From: Lentzea californiensis
GTDB taxonomy: Bacteria; Actinomycetota; Actinomycetes; Mycobacteriales; Pseudonocardiaceae
Assembly: GCF_024648825.1 (NCBI RefSeq)
Contig: NZ_JANBBE010000001.1
Span: forward strand, 186,001 to 250,000
DNA: 64,000 nucleotides
Direction: 5' to 3'
The translations under genes and the position numbers were made by a program. Positions 1 through 10,401 of this stretch are shown here, in pieces. How positions within the stretch are numbered: position 1 is the stretch's first letter; the number at the start of each line of letters is the position of its first letter. The notes beneath the pieces were generated by a model. It saw only the letters and a list, made by a program, of their open reading frames with translations, searched no databases and was not told the origin of the DNA.

Positions 1-353
1 AGCGAACCGAACACGACGGCCGCGACGAGAGCGGCCCACGGGCCCCACTGGTAGCCGGCCCACGCCGCGCCCCAGGTGCCCATGATCATCATGCCTTCGA
101 GGCCGATGTTGACCACGCCGGCGCGTTCCGCCCACAGGCCGCCGAGACCGGCGAGCAGGATCGGCAGCGCGAGCCGGACCGCCGTCTGGGTCGTGCCCGA
201 CGACGTCAGCTGCGGGAAGTTCGTCTGGTACGAGGTGATCGAGAGCAACGCGATCGCACCCGCCACACCGAGCATCGCCACGGCCCAGCCGGGCACCTTG
301 CGCTTGCGAGGCGCCGCCGGGATGTGCGGCTTCTCCTCCAACGTCGAGATCAC
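1..353 (-). CDS. ABC transporter permease (nucleoside/BMP type), 3' end outside window
   Basis: Inner-membrane permease of a nucleoside/simple-sugar ABC importer. The visible N-terminal part (about 117 residues) has a short cytoplasmic leader, a first hydrophobic helix, and then the family motif WAERAGVVNIGLEGMM, seen in YufQ/NupQ-like subunits. The gene runs off the left edge. The chosen GTG start overlaps the upstream permease stop as GTGA (350-353), which implies translational coupling. It is the last visible gene of the operon bmp-ATPase-permease-permease. Confidence 0.9.
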   Translation of the reverse strand, partial: MISTLEEKPHIPAAPRKRKVPGWAVAMLGVAGAIALLSITSYQTNFPQLTSSGTTQTAVRLALPILLAGLGGLWAERAGVVNIGLEGMMIMGTWGAAWAGYQWGPWAALVAAVVFGS

Positions 354-1423
354 GCCGCACCTCCGACAGTTCCGAGCTCACGGCCGACGCGACGCTGCTC
401 CGAGGCGAGCTCGAAGCGGCGCACCACCTCGTAGGCGACGACGACCGACAGGACGATCGAGCCCTGCATGATGGTGACGATCTCCCTGGGCACACCGACG
501 TTGTCGAGCGCGAGGCCCGACTTGTCGAGGAACGCCCAGAGCAGAGCGCCGAACGCGATGCCGCCGGGGTGGTTGCGGCCGAGCAGCGCGATCGCGATGC
601 CCGAGAAGCCGATGCCGGCGGTGAAGTTCAGGCTGAACGTGTGGTCGCGGCCGAGCAGTTCCGGCAGCGAGATCAGGCCCGCGATGGCGCCCGAGAGCAG
701 CATCGAGACCAGGATCATCTTCTTGGCGTTGACGCCACCGGCCGACGCGGCCGTGGACGACTCGCCGGACGCGCGCAGCTCGAAGCCGAAGCGCGTCTTG
801 TTCATCATGATCCAGTAGCCGATGCCGAGGGCGATGGCCACGAAGATGAAGCCGAACATGGTGCCGGAGCCGCCGAACGAGATGCCGGGCATCCAGCCGC
901 TCTCCGGGATCTCCGGGGTGCGGATGTTGTTGCCCCGCAGCTCACCGAAGACGTCGCGGCGGATCAGGTAGGCGGACAGGCCGATCGCCAGGCCGTTCAT
1001 CATGATCGTCGAGATGACCTCGTTGACGCCTCGCGTCACCTTGAGGATCGCGGGGATCGAGGCCCAGGCGGCACCGGCGAGCGCGGCCGCGATGATGATC
1101 ACCATCGTGTGGATGCCGGTGGGCAGCGCGATCGAGCCGCCGACCACGGCCGCCACGACGGCCGCGACGCGGTACTGGCCCTCGACACCGATGTTGAACA
1201 GGTTCATCTGGAACCCGATCGCCACCGCGAGCGCCGCGATGTAGTAGATGCCCGTCGAGTTGAGGATGTCGACGAGCGTCGTGCCCTTGCCGACCTGCGA
1301 CACCATCGCACCGAACGCGCTGAGCGGGTTCGCGCCGGAGATGATGAGCGCGACTCCGCACAACAGCAGTGAGAAGACGATCGCCAACGCGGGCGGCAGG
1401 AGTTTGCCGCGCAGGTGTCCCAT
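350..1423 (-). CDS. ABC transporter permease (nucleoside/BMP type)
   Basis: 357-aa polytopic membrane protein, the first of two paired permeases of a BMP-type importer (YufP/NupP-like). Roughly eight to nine hydrophobic segments are visible. The signature FNIGVEGQ lies at residues 76-83 and mirrors NIGLEG in the second permease. The start ATG shares one base with the stop of the ATPase gene (TGATG), and its own stop overlaps the next start, so three genes are translationally coupled. The usual substrates of this family are purine or pyrimidine nucleosides; the exact substrate here is not shown by the sequence. Confidence 0.93.
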   Translation of the reverse strand: MGHLRGKLLPPALAIVFSLLLCGVALIISGANPLSAFGAMVSQVGKGTTLVDILNSTGIYYIAALAVAIGFQMNLFNIGVEGQYRVAAVVAAVVGGSIALPTGIHTMVIIIAAALAGAAWASIPAILKVTRGVNEVISTIMMNGLAIGLSAYLIRRDVFGELRGNNIRTPEIPESGWMPGISFGGSGTMFGFIFVAIALGIGYWIMMNKTRFGFELRASGESSTAASAGGVNAKKMILVSMLLSGAIAGLISLPELLGRDHTFSLNFTAGIGFSGIAIALLGRNHPGGIAFGALLWAFLDKSGLALDNVGVPREIVTIMQGSIVLSVVVAYEVVRRFELASEQRRVGRELGTVGGAA

Positions 1424-3003
1424 CAGTTCTCGCCTTCCTCGACGACAGCGGTCTCCTGGACCGCTGCGCTCGTGCTGCCCGCGCCCGTCATCGCACTGCC
1501 GAGGTCCTCGGGCGTGACGGTGCTCGGGTCGGCGTCGGCCACCAGGCGTCCGCGCAGCATGACCTTGATCGTGTCCGACAGGCCGATGAGCTCGTCCAGG
1601 TCGGCGGAGATCAGCAGCACGGCGAGACCGGCGGCGCGGGCGCGCTTGATCTCGTCCCAGATCAACGCCTGCGCGCCGACGTCCACACCGCGGGTCGGGT
1701 GCGACGCGATCAGCAGCACCGGGTCGCCGGACAGTTCGCGGCCGACGACGAGCTTCTGCTGGTTGCCACCGGACAGCGCGGCTGCGGGCACGTCGATGCC
1801 GGGCGTGCGGACGTCGAAGTCCGCGACGATCCGCTCGGTGTCCTTCTTCGCGCCGTCGGTGTCGAGCCAGATGCCCTTGGCGGTCGGCCTGCGGGTCTGG
1901 TAGCCGAGGATCCGGTTGTACCAGAGGGGTTGCGTGAGCAGCAGGCCGTGGCGGTGGCGGTCCTCGGGCACGTACCCGATGCCCGCCTCGCGCCGGGCCA
2001 GCGTCCCGAGCTTGGTGAGGTCCTGGTCCTGCAACGTGATCGTGCCGCTGCCGGCCTTGCGCATGCCCATGATCGTCTCGACGAGCTCGGTCTGGCCGTT
2101 GCCCTCGACACCGGCGATGCCGACGACCTCGCCGGAGCGGACCACCATGTCGATGTCGTCGAGGATCGGCCGTGAGCCGTCGGGCGTCATCAGCCTGAGG
2201 CCCTTGACGTCCAGCACGACCGTGTCGGTGACGGTGGACTCGCGGGTCTCGGGGCTGGGGAGCTCGCTGCCGACCATCATCTCGGCGAGCTGCCTGGAGC
2301 TGACGGTCTTCGGGTCCGCGCTGCCCACGGTCGTGCCGCGGCGGATCACCGTGACGGAGTCCGCGATCGCGCGGACCTCGTCGAGCTTGTGCGAGATGAA
2401 CAGGAACGTGTAGCCCTGCTCCTGCATGCCGCGGACGGTGTCGAAGAGCTCGTTGACCTCCTGCGGCACGAGCACGGCGGTCGGCTCGTCCAGGATGATC
2501 ACCTTGGCACCGCGGTAGAGCACCTTGAGGATCTCGACGCGCTGGCGGTCCGCGACGCCGAGCTGCTCGACCAGGACGCCGGGGTCGACGTTGAGCCCGG
2601 TCTTGCCGGAGAGCTCGATGATGCGCCTGCGGGCCTTCTGACCGATGCCGTGCAGAGCCTCGGCACCCAGGACGACGTTCTCCTGGACGGTGAGGTTGTC
2701 GGCCAGCATGAAGTGCTGGTGCACCATGCCGATGCCGGCCTTGATGGCGTCGGACGGGGTGCGGAACCGCACCTGCTCGCCGTTCACCTCGATGGTGCCC
2801 TCGTCCGGCGGCTGCATGCCGTAGAGGATCTTCATCAGGGTGGACTTGCCCGCGCCGTTCTCACCGCACAGGGCGTGGACCTCGCCACGGCGGACGGTCA
2901 GGTGGACGTCGCTGTTGGCGACCACACCTGGGAATCGCTTGGTGATGCCTGTGAGCACCACCGCGGGGTGTTCGCCCGTCCCAACGGACGTGGAACTGCT
3001 CAT
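1423..3003 (-). CDS. ABC transporter ATP-binding protein (two ABC domains)
   Basis: 526-aa cytoplasmic ATPase with two fused nucleotide-binding domains, the arrangement of RbsA/YufO-type importers. The first domain has Walker A GENGAGKS at residues 47-54 and Walker B ending LDEPTAV. The second has a degenerate Walker A (GVEGNGQTE, no lysine), a good signature LSGGNQQK and PTRGVDVGA, as is usual for the family, where only one site is fully competent. It sits between the BMP lipoprotein gene and the permeases and would power nucleoside-type uptake. Confidence 0.94.
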   Translation of the reverse strand: MSSSTSVGTGEHPAVVLTGITKRFPGVVANSDVHLTVRRGEVHALCGENGAGKSTLMKILYGMQPPDEGTIEVNGEQVRFRTPSDAIKAGIGMVHQHFMLADNLTVQENVVLGAEALHGIGQKARRRIIELSGKTGLNVDPGVLVEQLGVADRQRVEILKVLYRGAKVIILDEPTAVLVPQEVNELFDTVRGMQEQGYTFLFISHKLDEVRAIADSVTVIRRGTTVGSADPKTVSSRQLAEMMVGSELPSPETRESTVTDTVVLDVKGLRLMTPDGSRPILDDIDMVVRSGEVVGIAGVEGNGQTELVETIMGMRKAGSGTITLQDQDLTKLGTLARREAGIGYVPEDRHRHGLLLTQPLWYNRILGYQTRRPTAKGIWLDTDGAKKDTERIVADFDVRTPGIDVPAAALSGGNQQKLVVGRELSGDPVLLIASHPTRGVDVGAQALIWDEIKRARAAGLAVLLISADLDELIGLSDTIKVMLRGRLVADADPSTVTPEDLGSAMTGAGSTSAAVQETAVVEEGEN

Positions 3004-3031
3004 CGTCGAGTGCTCCTCCTACCACGCACCA

Positions 3032-3062
3032 GGCCCTGTGAGGGCGAAATCCTCACAGGGCC
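3032..3062 (-). terminator. Intercistronic hairpin between BMP and ATPase genes
   Basis: A perfect 12-bp stem (GGCCCTGTGAGG at 3032-3043, complement at 3051-3062) encloses a 7-nt loop, with no T-run. It lies after the binding-protein gene and just before the ATPase gene. Such hairpins typically stabilise the upstream mRNA or cause partial termination, so the lipoprotein is made in excess over the membrane components. That role is inferred from position. Confidence 0.65.
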
Positions 3063-3084
3063 CGGTGTGCGTGCGGCTTTCGGA

Positions 3085-4230
3085 CTACGGCTTGTCCGCG
3101 ACCTTGATCTTGCCCTCGATGATCTGGGCCTTGTAGCCCTCGAGGATTCCCTGCAGCTTCGCGTCGATCTTGCCACCCGACGTGGAGTAGCCGACACCGT
3201 TCACCTTCAGGTCGAAGACCTTCGGCAGCGAGGCGATGTCGTTCTTGGCGACGGCCTTGACGAAGTCGTAGACCGCGACGTCGACGCGCTTGAGCATGGA
3301 CGACACGATGACGTCCTTGGTGTCGGCGACGGTCGCCTGGTTGTACTGGTCGGAGTCGACGCCGATGGCCAGCACGCCACCCTGCTTGGCAGCCGAGAAG
3401 ATGCCCTTACCGGAGGCACCGGCGGCCTGGTAGATCACGTCGGCGCCCTTGTCGATCTGGCCCTTGGCGGCTTCCTGGCCCTTCGGGGCGTCCTGGAAGC
3501 CCGTGAAGTCACCGGCCGGCGTGATGTACTTCTTCTCGACCTGGATCTTCGGCGCGGCGGCCTTGGCACCCTGGGCGTAGCCGGCCTCGAACTTCTGGAT
3601 CAGCGGGATCTCGACGCCGCCGACGAAGCCCACGTGGCACTTCTTGCTCTGGTACGCGGCGATGACGCCGGCCAGGAAGGAACCCTCCTGCTCGGCGAAC
3701 AGCAGCGGCGTGACGTTGGCAGCGCCCTCGACGGACCCGTCGACCAGGCCGAACTTGACGTTCGGGAACTCCGCGGCGACGAGCTTCATCGACTCGGCGT
3801 AGGCGAAGCCGACACCGATGATCGGGCTGAAGCCCTCGGACGCCAGCTGGCGCAGACGGGTCTGCTTGGCGGACTCGTCCTCGTTCGGGGCGGCGGAGAG
3901 CTCGCGCGTGTTCTCCTTCTTCACGCCCATGTCCGAGATGGCCTTGTCCAGACCGGCGGCGGCGGAGTCGTTGAACGACGCGTCGCCACGGCCACCGATG
4001 TCGTAGGCCAGACCGATCTTCAGCGCACTCGCGTCCACCTTGTCACCGTTGGCGGCGCTGGTGTTCGAGGTAGCAGGCGCGCTCGGGGCCTCGGCGAACT
4101 CGCAGGCGGCACCTGTACCGGTACCCGCGTTGTTGCTCCCGCCACCCGAGTCCTTCGCGCAGGCGGCCATAGTCATCACGCTGGTCAACGCGATCGCGGC
4201 GACCGCGACACCACGCATACGACGACGCAC
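3085..4230 (-). CDS. BMP family ABC transporter substrate-binding lipoprotein
   Basis: 381-aa extracytoplasmic solute-binding lipoprotein of the BMP/Med (PnrA-like) family, the capture component for the nucleoside-type importer encoded downstream. A lipoprotein signal with lipobox MAAC lies about 20 residues in, followed by a Gly/Ser/Asn linker. The BMP domain follows (IGLAYDIGGRGDASFNDSA; later IGVGFAYAESM). An upstream in-frame ATG at 4326 exists, but the GTG at 4230 has a strong GGAGGAG ribosome site 7 nt before it, so that start was chosen. Confidence 0.92.
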   Translation of the reverse strand: MRRRMRGVAVAAIALTSVMTMAACAKDSGGGSNNAGTGTGAACEFAEAPSAPATSNTSAANGDKVDASALKIGLAYDIGGRGDASFNDSAAAGLDKAISDMGVKKENTRELSAAPNEDESAKQTRLRQLASEGFSPIIGVGFAYAESMKLVAAEFPNVKFGLVDGSVEGAANVTPLLFAEQEGSFLAGVIAAYQSKKCHVGFVGGVEIPLIQKFEAGYAQGAKAAAPKIQVEKKYITPAGDFTGFQDAPKGQEAAKGQIDKGADVIYQAAGASGKGIFSAAKQGGVLAIGVDSDQYNQATVADTKDVIVSSMLKRVDVAVYDFVKAVAKNDIASLPKVFDLKVNGVGYSTSGGKIDAKLQGILEGYKAQIIEGKIKVADKP

Positions 4231-4369
4231 GGCTCGTCTCCTCCCTGAGGTTCCTCCCCAACGACGTTGTTGGGTCCTAGAGGCGGCACCGTACCTCTTA
4301 GTAACCAACCCCGTTGCCGTCAGCACCTACAAAGACCCCTATCGGTTACGCATTCGACGCTTTGGCCGT

Positions 4370-4388
4370 ACGAGTGGTGATCACTCGT
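4370..4388. promoter_or_regulatory. Operator-like palindrome
   Basis: ACGAGTG-GTGAT-CACTCGT: 7-bp perfect arms around a 5-nt centre, 140 bp upstream of the BMP lipoprotein start and 350 bp upstream of sdhC. Size and symmetry fit a dimeric repressor site (GntR- or TetR-like). The regulator is unknown, and a chance palindrome is possible. Confidence 0.35.
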
Positions 4389-4490
4389 GTTCAAGGCGTG
4401 GCAAAACGTCCCCTTCTGCCACTTCCCCACACCGATCTTCGTCCGGTTGGAGCAGTTGCGCTCGCCGAGTCCGCCCGCGGTCCCTTCCGG

Positions 4491-4539
4491 CACGCGGGGC
4501 CCTCCCGTACCGACATGCAGTACGAAAGCGCCCCGCGTG
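4491..4539. repeat. Hairpin repeat family, copy A (degenerate)
   Basis: Inverted repeat with 20-nt arms (4491-4510 and 4520-4539) matching at 17 of 20 positions around a 9-nt loop. The arms resemble the perfect hairpins at 57259-57315 and 62057-62107 (CACGCGGGG...CGTAC core). Unlike those two, it lies between divergent genes and so terminates no visible gene. This makes it look like a decayed dispersed element. Confidence 0.7.
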
Positions 4540-4735
4540 GCTTCGAATGTGGCGTGGACCGCATTTCGGGATCGATAAAGACCGCTTGGGCGATCGACAG
4601 CGTGTCTCATCGATCACAGAGCGGGTGCGCCTGCTGGGATCGGTCCAACGTGCGGGACTAGGATTTTCCGGTCATGGTCGGGAAGAGAGAAATGTTCGCC
4701 GACCACACCACCACTGACGTTGGAGGCCGCGGCGC

Positions 4736-5158
4736 ATGACCAGCGCAGGCGCACCCGAGCGGTCGGGCACCACCCGAGGGGGTGGGACGCTCTACCGCGG
4801 TGATCTGGGCATGTGGTCCTGGGTCGCCCACCGGATCACCGGTGTTCTCACGTTCTTCTTCCTCTTCACCCACGTGCTCGACACCGCCCTCGTGCGGGTG
4901 TCCCCGAACGCGTACGACGCGGTGATCGAGACCTACAAGAACCCGATCGTCAACCTCTTCGAGGTCGGTCTGGTCGGCGCGGTTCTCTACCACGCGCTCA
5001 ACGGCATCCGGGTCATGCTCGTGGACTTCTGGGAGAAGGGCGCCAAGTACCAGCGCCCGATGCTGTGGGTCGTGCTCGGCGTGTGGATCGCCGTGATGAT
5101 CCCCGGCGCCTACTTCATGCTGGTGCGCACGATCTCCGAGCTGGTTGGGGGCCACTGA
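4736..5158 (+). CDS. sdhC: Succinate dehydrogenase cytochrome b556 subunit
   Basis: 140-aa membrane anchor of respiratory complex II, which carries electrons from succinate to the quinone pool. Three hydrophobic helices are visible. The SdhC pattern S-x3-HRxTG is present (WSWVAHRITG, near residues 27-36), and His86 in LYHALNG is the likely haem b ligand. A GGAGG site lies 10 nt before the ATG. It is the first gene of sdhC-sdhD-sdhA-sdhB and sits only 2 nt from sdhD. Confidence 0.95.
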   Translation: MTSAGAPERSGTTRGGGTLYRGDLGMWSWVAHRITGVLTFFFLFTHVLDTALVRVSPNAYDAVIETYKNPIVNLFEVGLVGAVLYHALNGIRVMLVDFWEKGAKYQRPMLWVVLGVWIAVMIPGAYFMLVRTISELVGGH

Positions 5159-5160
5159 CC

Positions 5161-5568
5161 ATGTCGCTCGCACTCGACAAGCCCCGCTCGCCGCGTCGCC
5201 CCGCGGCCCGCCGCGGCAACGGTGAGCTCTACAGCTGGCTGTTCATGCGCCTGTCCGGGCTGCTGCTCGTGATCCTGGTGCTGGGTCACCTGTTCATCAT
5301 GAACATCCTCGACGGCGGCATCCACCGCATCAACTTCGGCTTCGTGGCCGGCCGGTGGGCATCGCCGTTCTGGCAGTTCTGGGACCTCGCGATGCTCTGG
5401 CTCGCGCAGATCCACGGCGGCAACGGCGTCCGGACGATCATCAACGACTACGCCCGCAAGGACGCCACCCGGTTCTGGTTGAAGATGCTGCTCTACGTCT
5501 CGATGGTGCTGATCATCGCCCTCGGCACGTTCGTGATCTTCACCTTCGACCCGAACATCTCGAACTGA
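5161..5568 (+). CDS. sdhD: Succinate dehydrogenase hydrophobic membrane anchor subunit
   Basis: 135-aa second membrane anchor of succinate dehydrogenase. Three helices follow a basic N-terminus. The conserved segment QIHGGNGVRTIINDY (residues 83-97) includes His85, the probable second haem ligand, and the DY motif near the quinone site. The ATG at 5161, two bases after the sdhC stop, was chosen over upstream in-frame starts that lie inside sdhC. Confidence 0.94.
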   Translation: MSLALDKPRSPRRPAARRGNGELYSWLFMRLSGLLLVILVLGHLFIMNILDGGIHRINFGFVAGRWASPFWQFWDLAMLWLAQIHGGNGVRTIINDYARKDATRFWLKMLLYVSMVLIIALGTFVIFTFDPNISN

Positions 5569-5590
5569 CCCGCGCGGGGAGCCCACCACA

Positions 5591-7344
<1,754 letters not shown>

Positions 7345-7345
<1 letters not shown>

Positions 7346-8127
7346 TGACCGCCACCGCTGAAACCACTGCAGGCTCGCGCGGCTCCCAGCCGCCCGTTCC
7401 GGACGGCGCTGTCACGGTCACCGTCAAGATCCGCCGGTTCAACCCGGAGATCGACGACGAGCCGCGCTGGGACTCGTTCGACATCCCGGCGCTCCCGTCG
7501 GACCGCGTGCTGAACCTGCTGCACCACATCAAGTGGTACGTCGATGGCACGCTGACCTTCCGGCGTTCCTGCGCCCACGGCATCTGCGGCTCGGACGCCA
7601 TGCGCATCAACGGCGTGAACCGCCTGGCGTGCAAGGTGCTGCTGAAGGACCTTCTCGAAAAGGGCGACAAGCACACCACGATCACCATCGAGCCCATCAA
7701 GGGCCTGCCGGTGCACAAGGACCTGCTCGTCGACATGGAACCCTTCTTCGAGGCGTTCCGCGCGGTCAAGCCGTACCTCGTGACCTACGGCAACGAGCCG
7801 ACGCGCGAGCGCATCCAGTCCGCCGCCGACCGCGAACGGTTCGACGACACGACGAAGTGCATCCTGTGCGCCTGCTGCACCACCTCCTGCCCGGTCTACT
7901 GGACCGAGGGCTCGTACTTCGGCCCGGCGGCGATCGTGAACGCACACCGGTTCATCTTCGACTCCCGGGACGAGGGTGCTGAGGAGCGGTTGGACATCCT
8001 CAACGACATCGACGGCGTTTGGCGCTGCCGGACGACGTTCAACTGCACCGATGCTTGCCCCCGTGGCATTCAGGTGACCAAGGCGATCCAGGAAGTGAAG
8101 CGCGCGCTGCTGTTCAAGCGCGTCTGA
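7345..8127 (+). CDS. sdhB: Succinate dehydrogenase iron-sulfur subunit
   Basis: 260-aa electron-transfer subunit of complex II. Ligands for all three clusters are visible: [2Fe-2S] CAHGICGSD with Cys96 downstream (Asp at the fourth position, as in E. coli SdhB), [4Fe-4S] CILCACCTTSC, and [3Fe-4S] CRTTFNCTDACP. The TGATG junction with sdhA implies coupled translation. A strong terminator follows, closing the operon. Confidence 0.97.
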
Positions 8128-8142
8128 GTTTTGGGTTTCTAG

Positions 8143-8177
8143 GCGCCGCGTTCCCGTTGGGGGCGCGGCGCTTTTGT
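8143..8177 (+). terminator. Intrinsic terminator after sdhB
   Basis: A perfect 8-bp stem GCGCCGCG (8143-8150) / CGCGGCGC (8164-8171) is followed at once by TTTTGTTG, 15 nt after the sdhB stop. It is a canonical rho-independent signal for the sdhCDAB operon. Confidence 0.85.
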
Positions 8178-8436
8178 TGTCTGGCGGGGGGATTCCTCGC
8201 GGGCGGGTCGGCTTGCGTTCGCCTGCTCCTGTTCCAGCGGGGTTGGTCGCGTTCCCGTGCGAGAGCTCGCCTTGCGAGGGTGGGCGCAGGCAGTGCGTTG
8301 GCGGGAGCCGGTTGGCACTGCGCGGGTCCGTTTGTGGTGGCTGGTTCCCGTTCCAGCGGAGGGGTCACCCGCCGTGCGGAGGTCGCCTGCGGAGGGGTTG
8401 CGCGGGTCGTGACTGAAACTGCGCGCGGGTGCGCTC
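8178..8436. other. Intergenic remnant, no gene seen
   Basis: GC-rich sequence between the sdh terminator and the pseudogene. A 10-bp GTTCCAGCGG motif occurs twice. The minus-strand frame reading through here continues the disrupted AbiEi-like gene, but its translation is low-complexity Arg/Pro/Ala and overlaps sdhB. No coding function can be supported. Confidence 0.5.
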
Positions 8437-9247
8437 TCAGGTCACCTCCACGACGTGCACCGGTGGGCGTGGTCTGGCGGCGGCTGCCTTGTGTGCTGCA
8501 TTGAGTTCGCGGGCCACCGCGCGGGCCGTAGTGGAACGCGCGAGAGTCGATCTCCCAGGCCAGGCCGACGTCGTCGTACCAGGCGTCGGGCCTGCCGATG
8601 ATCAGCCCATCAGTGCCCGCGATCGTGGCGTTCCAGTGCGGTGTGGTCAGGCGGATTTTGCGGGACAGACGGCGAGCGTCCCGTTCCGCCACCGATTCCG
8701 CGCGGCCCAGGTCTTTGAGGACGGTTCGGACGAGCTTTGTGCCGAAGCGGTTCGTGCGGGCCTCTGCTTGGAGGTCTGCCGGTGTGCAGCGGCCTCGTTG
8801 GATGGCGGCGGCGATGAGGGCGGTGGCCTCGTCCTGGGAGCGCATGAAGCGGCAGGCGTCCACCACGGCTCTGGCCGCGGACACCACTGGGAAGCCGCCC
8901 ACGTCGGTTGCGGCGGGGACGGGCGCGGCTCGTTCCAGGATCAGCGTGCCGCTGCCTCGTGCCGTGCCTGGCACCAGCAGGTGGATTTCGCGGGCGGGCA
9001 GGCCGTGGCGGCGGCAGGCTTCTGCGCCGGTGACCACGGTTCCTGGGCCTGCGCGCAGAAGGGCCGCGGTCAGCTGTTGGTCCGGGGTGGGCGGGCCGTT
9101 GTGCAGCAGCACCACTCCTGGGTACATGCGCTGCCACGGCCCGCCCGAGGCGCACCTCCGCCACGGATTGGTGACACTCAGTGACTTCAGGGTGCCGGCA
9201 CTGATGACGCCGAGATCGCTGCGTTCGCGCAGGTGTTTGATTCGCAC
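8437..9247 (-). pseudogene. AbiEi-like / DUF559-type protein, internal deletion with frameshift
   Basis: The first about 245 residues follow the actinobacterial AbiEi-like family: an N-terminal winged-helix part, a middle region, and a Vsr/DUF559-like stretch ending GRPDAWYDD..AWEIDSRAFH. Near 8515-8530 homology stops. The expected family C-terminus (ending AAHKAAAARPRPPVHVVEV) continues in another frame and ends at 8437. About 35-40 residues between these parts are missing. The open frame instead runs on to 8114, overlapping sdhB, with no family features. A recent deletion is the simplest explanation. Confidence 0.7.
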
Positions 9248-9286
9248 GCCATCAGTGTGACGAAGAGCACCGACAGTTTTCGGGGG

Positions 9287-9958
9287 TCAGCGCCGGGTGA
9301 GTCGCCTGGCGCGGTCGAGCAGCATCAGAGCCGTGCCGCCGACCAGGAGCAGGACGCCGAGCAGCAGCATCCACGTGGTCGAGGCGCCGGTGTTGGCCAG
9401 GCGGTTGTCCTGGTGGACCACGGGCGTGACCGAGGTGGTGGTCACCGGGGGCGTCGTCACGGGCGGAGTGGTGATCTTCGACGTGGTGGTCGTCGTCACC
9501 GGCGGCGTCGTGGTGGTACCGGACGTCGTCGTGGAGGTCGGCGGCGTCGTCGTGGACGACGTCGTCGAGTCCGTGGTCGAGGTGGAGGTCGATGGCGTCG
9601 TCGTGGACGACGTCGTCGAGTCCGTGGTCGACGTCGTGGTCGAGGTCGACGTCGGCGGGGTCGTCGTCGTGGTCGTGGACTCCGTCGTGGTGGTGGTCAC
9701 CGGCGGCGTCGTCGTGGTGGTCGAGGTGGTCGTGCACGGGGTGGTGGTCGTCGTAGTCGGGGTCGTCGTGGTCGACGTCGGAGGCTCTTCACCTCTCGGC
9801 GACGGCGCGCGCCAATCCGGACGTTCCTTCGGGCACCACGCAGCGGCGCACACCTGGCCATCCCCGGAGGCCGAGGCCTCCGGGGCGGCACCGTGCAGTG
9901 AGACGACCGTCAACACTGCCCCGGCGGTGAGCACACCGATATAGGCGATACGTGACAT
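9287..9958 (-). CDS. Thr-rich secreted surface protein with LANTG sortase signal
   Basis: 223-aa secreted protein. An N-terminal signal peptide precedes a short Cys-containing segment (CAAAWC). A Thr/Ser-rich stalk of over 100 residues follows, then LANTG, a hydrophobic helix and a basic RRLTRR tail. This is the layout of a sortase substrate; LAxTG is the form used by class E sortases of actinomycetes. The stalk is encoded by degenerate GTCGTCGTGG-type repeats and is probably O-glycosylated (inference). The ATG at 9958 begins the signal peptide, so it was preferred over one at 9988. Confidence 0.8.
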   Translation of the reverse strand: MSRIAYIGVLTAGAVLTVVSLHGAAPEASASGDGQVCAAAWCPKERPDWRAPSPRGEEPPTSTTTTPTTTTTTPCTTTSTTTTTPPVTTTTTESTTTTTTPPTSTSTTTSTTDSTTSSTTTPSTSTSTTDSTTSSTTTPPTSTTTSGTTTTPPVTTTTTSKITTPPVTTPPVTTTSVTPVVHQDNRLANTGASTTWMLLLGVLLLVGGTALMLLDRARRLTRR

Positions 9959-10041
9959 GCCAGGGATGGTTGCGCGCAGGTACAACACCTGGTGCGAAAA
10001 GCACCCCTACGTCACCCGCCAGTGCGGGCGACATCCCCCGA

Positions 10042-10392
10042 TCAGGTCCAGAAGACCGCGACACCGATGTTCAGCACGACGAGCGAGGCGGCCGTCGGCA
10101 GCAGCCAGGACGGGGCCTTGGGCTTGTTGACGTTGATCGCCACGACGACGGCGATGGCCACGACGACCAGCAGCTTGACGCCGATCTTGACGTGGTCGTA
10201 CTTCACGGCGTCGACGAGCGGGTCGATGCCGACCAGCGCGACGCCGGTGAGCAGCTGCAAGGCCGCGCCGTGCAGCCATCCCTTGTTGACCGGCGCGTCC
10301 TTGCCGGCCCTGGCCTGCAACATGATCATCGCGACCAGCATGCCCATGCCGAGCAGGTGCAGGAACACCAGCAGCAGGCGTACGAACTCCAC
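10042..10392 (-). CDS. Conserved four-helix membrane protein, function unknown
   Basis: 116-aa protein with about four hydrophobic helices, an N-terminal LLVFLHLLGMGMLVAM and a final helix ending GVAVFWT. No catalytic motif is evident. It lies 9 nt after the small SCO4848-like gene on the same strand and is probably co-transcribed with it. Similar proteins are common in actinomycetes, but I know of no assigned role. Confidence 0.75.
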   Translation of the reverse strand: MEFVRLLLVFLHLLGMGMLVAMIMLQARAGKDAPVNKGWLHGAALQLLTGVALVGIDPLVDAVKYDHVKIGVKLLVVVAIAVVVAINVNKPKAPSWLLPTAASLVVLNIGVAVFWT

Positions 10393-10401
10393 AGCTTTTC
10401 C

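Larger units (their letters stand above)
4231..4735. other. Divergent intergenic region, BMP operon / sdhCDAB
   Basis: No credible gene is seen in these 505 bp; the ORFs here lack family features and ribosome sites. The region should hold promoters for both divergent operons. A TAGGAT hexamer at 4659-4664 is a plausible -10 for sdhC, giving a leader of about 65 nt. It also holds a short operator-like palindrome (4370-4388) and a degenerate copy of the hairpin repeat (4491-4539). No riboswitch was recognised. Confidence 0.5.

Noticed and set aside
2389..4248. A 619-aa plus-strand open frame opposite the BMP and ATPase genes
   Set aside because: A shadow of well-supported minus-strand genes; no ribosome site and no family features.
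4231..4735. Several short ORFs in the BMP/sdhC intergenic region
   Set aside because: No ribosome site, no family motif, and they cross the hairpin repeat.
8114..8436. C-terminal extension of the AbiEi-like frame into sdhB
   Set aside because: The translation is low-complexity and overlaps sdhB; the family C-terminus lies in another frame and ends at 8437.
9500..9700. Repeated GTCGTCGTGG-type units that could suggest a CRISPR or tandem array
   Set aside because: The units are irregular, have no spacers, and encode the Thr-rich stalk of the LANTG protein.
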